Part shown: piece by piece, positions 34,422 through 37,363 of the stretch
How positions within the stretch are numbered: the stretch's first letter is position 1
Layout: each line of letters opens with the position of its first letter
From: an uncultured Lachnospiraceae bacterium
GTDB taxonomy: Bacteria; Bacillota; Clostridia; Lachnospirales; Lachnospiraceae
Assembly (NCBI GenBank): GCA_910585935.1
Contig: CAJUHN010000008.1
Span: 1-37,363 of the forward strand
DNA: 37,363 nucleotides
Direction of reading: 5' to 3'
Notes under the pieces: generated by a model
Database searches by the model: none
What the model was told of the DNA's origin: nothing
The model's input: only the letters and a program-made list of their open reading frames with translations
Made by a program: the position numbers and the translations under genes

Positions 34422-34522
34422 AAAAGAAAGTCAGTAGGGAGGGATAGCCCCAAAGACTATAAAAATGCTTTGAGATTATATCAATAAGAAGCCCCTACTT
34501 CTGCAAGTAGGGGAGTATATCA
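34300..34522 (+). ncRNA. Probable omega RNA (reRNA) at the 3' end of tnpB
   Basis: In TnpB elements the guide RNA overlaps the end of tnpB and runs to the right end, with the guide just outside. Here about 100 bases of non-coding sequence follow the stop and end in the 9-bp right-end hairpin (34492-34513). Its 5' limit is a guess. Expression and function are not shown. Confidence 0.45.
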
Positions 34523-34524
34523 CA

Positions 34525-34689
34525 GAAATATCACTTGTAAATGATTATCAGGAACGTGAGTATAATGGAATTATAATAACAGATAAGGGAAATGAGTGGA
34601 TATTAAAAAACGAGAATAAATTCTTTTTTGAGTATAAAAGAAATCTAGATTCTTTTTTGGAAGCAGATGGGACATTGCCATTTAATTAA
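34525..34689 (+). pseudogene. C-terminal remnant of an unidentified gene next to the TnpB element
   Basis: Directly right of the element a frame reads EISLVNDYQEREYNGIIITD, then KGNEWILKNENKFFFEYKRN, and ends at TAA 34687-34689. It is open back into the element but has no start. The TDKGNEWI pattern resembles the winged-helix end of a transcription regulator. The 5' part is not present left of the element. Confidence 0.55.
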
Positions 34690-34910
34690 TTTATTATTGA
34701 GCGATAATTATAGATATGGAATATTTATGAAAAAATGCTATTTACTATTTCAAACAAAAATTTTTTACGAAACATATGTGTTGTTAAGGAAAATGATTAG
34801 TGGTGAAAATGGATTTAGTACTATTGTTTGATGCTTTTACAGATTGGTGCTATACTTTTTGTATTGTTTTAATGTCTTTACTCATAAATTTGTTTATTTA
34901 TATGAAAAAT

Positions 34911-34941
34911 AGAGTGTATAGATTAGTTTTCTATACACTCT
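34911..34941. terminator. 12-bp perfect hairpin in the 34690-35004 gap
   Basis: AGAGTGTATAGA and TCTATACACTCT pair perfectly around TTAGTTT. It lies 64 bases beyond the stop of the minus-strand gene at 35005, where it may act as terminator, although no strong T-run follows. No gene is supported in 34690-35004. Confidence 0.55.
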
Positions 34942-35004
34942 GATAATGTATTATTATTCAGTTGTAATTGTAGTAATGGGGGGAGTAGACAAATTTGAAG
35001 TTAT

Positions 35005-35322
35005 CTATTTTTTATATTTGGCTTCAATCTTGAGGTATGCCATCATCATTACAATCATCAAAATCATTACCGCAAAAATTACAAGAATCCATAAAGGAGA
35101 ATTTTGTTGTAGAAATAAGAAAAGAATTCCAATCATTTCAATTATGCCTGCTACAACAAACCATAATATGGATACTGCATTATTATAATGTTTTATGTCT
35201 TTTATAATTGGCGGTTTGACAAAAGTAAAAAACCCTACTGCCTCATGTGATTTACGACAACTATTTCCTATGCCTAAAAAGATAACAGCAATTAAGCTCA
35301 CTATAACGAATCCAATAATCAT
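35005..35322 (-). CDS. Small membrane protein, unknown function
   Basis: A 105-aa protein with three hydrophobic segments: GFVIVSLIAVIFLGIG at the N-terminus, ILWFVVAGIIEMIGILFLFL in the middle and LWILVIFAVMILMIVMMMAY near the C-terminus. Between segments 1 and 2 lies a conserved-looking loop with VGFFTFVKPPIIKD. GGAGG precedes the start by 9 bases. The layout is common in small Clostridia membrane proteins, some related to the SdpI/DUF3784 type, but I cannot assign it. It is a single gene; the ABC-F gene downstream reads the same way but lies on the other side of its promoter. Confidence 0.7.
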   Translation of the reverse strand: MIIGFVIVSLIAVIFLGIGNSCRKSHEAVGFFTFVKPPIIKDIKHYNNAVSILWFVVAGIIEMIGILFLFLQQNSPLWILVIFAVMILMIVMMMAYLKIEAKYKK

Positions 35323-35530
35323 AGCATTTTACCTCCACGAACAACGATTTGTATTTTTAATAGAATACCACAATTACATTCATATTTCTATCAAATTTCC
35401 ATTAAATTTATTTTTCTTAAGTCAAACAGTATTAATCTTTTTATTAAAAATAAAAAATGGTAAAAATTGTTACAGAAGAAGTTTTAAATGATATCTGATA
35501 AAAAGTTATTCTGTAGCAGTTTTGTATTTA

Positions 35531-37087
35531 TTAACTTAATTTTGTACTCCATTTAGAACAATCCCATATATCTGTGGCTAGTCCATCATAAAATTCTGGT
35601 TCATGACAGATTAATAAAATACTTCCTTTGTATTCTTTTAATGCTCTTTTTAATTCTTCTTTGGCATCTATATCCAGATGATTTGTAGGCTCATCTAATA
35701 ATAGAATATTTGTTTCTTTATTAATCAATTTACATAAACGCACTTTTGCCTGTTCTCCGCCGCTTAAAACGCGGACTTGGCTTTCAATATGTTTTGTAGT
35801 CAATCCACATTTCGCCAGAGCAGATCGTACTTCATATTGAGTGAAAGAAGGAAACTCTTTCCATATTTCTTCAATGCAAGTAGTAGTATTTCCAGCAGCG
35901 ATTTCTTGTTCAAAATAACCAATAGAAAGATAATCACCTAATTCTACTTTTCCGCTTAATGCAGGAATAAGCCCTAGAATACTCTTTAATAATGTAGTTT
36001 TTCCTATTCCATTCGCTCCGGTTAAAATTAATTTCTGCCCTCTTTCCATACAGATATTTAATGGAGAAGATAAAGGTTCATCATATCCGATTATCAGATC
36101 TTTTGTTTCAAAGATTATTTTTCCAGAAGCTCTCGATTCTTTAAAATAAAATTCTGGTTTGGGTTTATCTTTTGCTAATTCAATAATATCCATTTTGTCC
36201 AATTTTTTTTGCCTTGACATCGCCATGTTTCTAGTAGAAACTCTAGCCTTATTTCTCGCTACGAAATCCTCTAATTCTTCAATTTCCTGTTGCTGCTTCT
36301 TATAAGCAGCTTCTAATTGCGCTTTTTTCATCGCATAGATTTCCTGAAATTTATCATAATTTCCTACATAACGGTTTAATTCTTTATTTTCCATATGATA
36401 AATCAGATTGATAACACTATTTAAGAATGGGATATCGTGAGAGATCAAAATAAATGCGTTCTCATATTCTGTTAAATATCTTTTTAACCATTCAATATGT
36501 TGGCTGTCTAAATAATTTGTTGGTTCATCTAACAACAAAATATCAGGTTTTTCTAATAAAAGTTTTCCCAATAAAATTTTAGTTCTCTGTCCTCCGCTTA
36601 AATCAGAAACATCACGATCTAGACCAATCTCTTCTAAGCCTAATGCTCGCCCAATTTCCTCCACTTTAGAATCAATAATATAAAAATCATGCATTGTGAG
36701 CATATCCTGAATGGTTGCTAACTCTTCCATCATATATTCCAATTCTTTTTCCTCTGCAGTTCCCATAGCATCACAAATGTCATTCATTCTATTTTCCATT
36801 TCAAATAAATAAGAAAAAGCGGATTTTAATACATCACGAATGGTTATACCGGATTTTAATTCAGTGTGTTGGTCTAAATATCCTACTCTCACATTTTTTG
36901 CCCATTCCACTTTTCCCTCATCAGGTTGTAGCTTACCAGTAATGATATTCATAAAAGTGGATTTTCCTTCTCCATTTGCCCCGATTAATCCAATGTGTTC
37001 TCCCTTTAAAAGACGAAAAGAAACATGTTCAAAAATGGCTCTGTCACCAAAGCCATGACTTAAATTTTCTACATTTAAAATACTCAT
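35531..37087 (-). CDS. ABC-F family ATPase (ribosome-associated type)
   Basis: A 518-aa protein with two ABC ATPase domains and no membrane segments, the ABC-F form. The first domain has Walker A GANGEGKST, signature LSGGQRTK and Walker B LLLDEPTNYLD. The interdomain linker (about 235-320) is charged and helical with KKQQQEIEELEDFVARNKAR. The second domain has GANGIGKTT, LSGGEQAK and LLLDEPTNHLD. ABC-F proteins bind the ribosomal E site to relieve stalling or protect from antibiotics. The size and arm resemble the YbiT/YkpA-like housekeeping group more than known resistance proteins, but resistance cannot be excluded. GGAG precedes the start. Confidence 0.92.
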   Translation of the reverse strand: MSILNVENLSHGFGDRAIFEHVSFRLLKGEHIGLIGANGEGKSTFMNIITGKLQPDEGKVEWAKNVRVGYLDQHTELKSGITIRDVLKSAFSYLFEMENRMNDICDAMGTAEEKELEYMMEELATIQDMLTMHDFYIIDSKVEEIGRALGLEEIGLDRDVSDLSGGQRTKILLGKLLLEKPDILLLDEPTNYLDSQHIEWLKRYLTEYENAFILISHDIPFLNSVINLIYHMENKELNRYVGNYDKFQEIYAMKKAQLEAAYKKQQQEIEELEDFVARNKARVSTRNMAMSRQKKLDKMDIIELAKDKPKPEFYFKESRASGKIIFETKDLIIGYDEPLSSPLNICMERGQKLILTGANGIGKTTLLKSILGLIPALSGKVELGDYLSIGYFEQEIAAGNTTTCIEEIWKEFPSFTQYEVRSALAKCGLTTKHIESQVRVLSGGEQAKVRLCKLINKETNILLLDEPTNHLDIDAKEELKRALKEYKGSILLICHEPEFYDGLATDIWDCSKWSTKLS

Positions 37088-37285
37088 TTTTTCTCCATTC
37101 CTATCTTCTTTTTAAGCAAAAAGATAATTTATTAAGATACCATTTATTTTGTTGTATTCATTTTATCAGTGTTTTGTTATTTTATAGATGTCCTCTTATT
37201 TTAAAAGAAAAAAAGAAATAATTCAATACTTTTTCATTATAGAGATAAGAAATTGTTATAGTTTGGGTTGGGTTACTTTAATATC

Positions 37286-37363
37286 AGGGGGGACGCTGCG
37301 GCAAGGACGTATTCCAGCGAAGCCGCGCTTTCGCTCCGTTCCAGACGTAGCGGACACTAAATT
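37286..37363 (-). repeat. Dispersed structured repeat, copy cut by window end
   Basis: Minus-sense copy. The right arm on the sense strand is GGAATACGTCCTTGCC, the GNRA loop is GAAA, and ACGTCT and AGTGTCC follow before the window ends. The flank GCAGCGTCCCC matches the copies at 18577 and 22747. It lies 200 bases upstream of the ABC-F gene; 37088-37285 has no gene. Confidence 0.85.

Larger units (their letters stand above)
33140..34522 (+). mobile_element. IS200/IS605-type element carrying only tnpB
   Basis: The left hairpin CTCCCACTT-GTAT-AAGTGGGAG (33140-33161) and right hairpin CCCCTACTT-CTGC-AAGTAGGGG (34492-34513) bound a tnpB gene. No tnpA is present. Ends are hairpins, not inverted repeats, and no target duplication is seen, all typical of the IS1341-like branch. 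Exact ends are approximate. It lies between the second sulfatase and a truncated gene remnant at 34525. Confidence 0.8.

Noticed and set aside
34809..34943. 44-codon hydrophobic frame beginning MDLVLLFDAF
   Set aside because: Its end runs through a perfect 12-bp hairpin, the ribosome site is weak, and no family is recognised; not supported as a gene.
1..37363. CRISPR array or tRNA/rRNA genes
   Set aside because: The repeats are far apart, structured and variable, with no regular spacers and no cas genes; no cloverleaf or rRNA signature was recognised.

Overview
The window reads as chromosomal DNA of a low-GC, Gram-positive, anaerobic gut Clostridia-type bacterium, probably Lachnospiraceae-like. 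That is inferred from AT-rich coding, strong AGGAGG-type ribosome sites, sigma-A promoters of the TTGACA-17-TATAAT type, and the gene set (GH31, GH38, GH115 relic, sulfatases, TRAP transporter, Fe-S flavoenzyme). No rRNA, tRNA or CRISPR array was seen, so the taxon is not proven.

Layout. 1-3187: orphan type I restriction subunit HsdR. 3581-5854: split chromate-type transporter pair divergent from a LysR regulator. 6064-6726: small serine recombinase. 7541-7990: unknown small protein. 8684-14259: GH31 alpha-glycosidase and GH38 alpha-mannosidase. 14593-15463: Rrf2 regulator and cupin. 15698-16273: GH115 relic. 16624-18546: Old Yellow Enzyme-type Fe-S flavoprotein. 19166-20659: sulfatase. 20862-23182: decayed DNA-modification and IscB locus. 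23496-26700: complete TRAP transporter. 27355-29103: chemoreceptor. 29396-29920: ferritin-like protein. 30392-31049: PIN/AbrB toxin-antitoxin pair. 31236-31382: relic of a conjugation coupling protein. 31651-33111: second sulfatase. 33140-34522: TnpB-type element with a broken tnpB. 35005-37087: small membrane protein and ABC-F ATPase.

The metabolic genes fit uptake and breakdown of sulfated or N-glycan-type host or plant glycans: two formylglycine-type sulfatases, two glycosidases, a TRAP importer for an organic acid or sugar acid, and a chemoreceptor. This is inference from neighbourhood only. The formylglycine-generating enzyme the sulfatases need is not in the window.

The most unusual content is non-coding. 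About eleven copies of a strongly structured palindromic repeat are scattered between genes, roughly one every 3-4 kb. Copies keep pairing through compensatory changes and keep a GNRA tetraloop in one orientation, which suggests selection as RNA. Two copies sit in clean 11-bp and 16-bp target duplications: one splits the TRAP operon between its Q and M genes, the other splits an iscB relic. A second mobile unit is a pair of identical 160-bp hairpin-rich elements. They sit after TTTAA with no target duplication, one inside a copy of the first repeat and one inside the GH115 gene; removing each restores its host sequence. Relics of iscB, virD4, a methylase, GH115 and tnpB make this a mobile-element-scarred accessory region.
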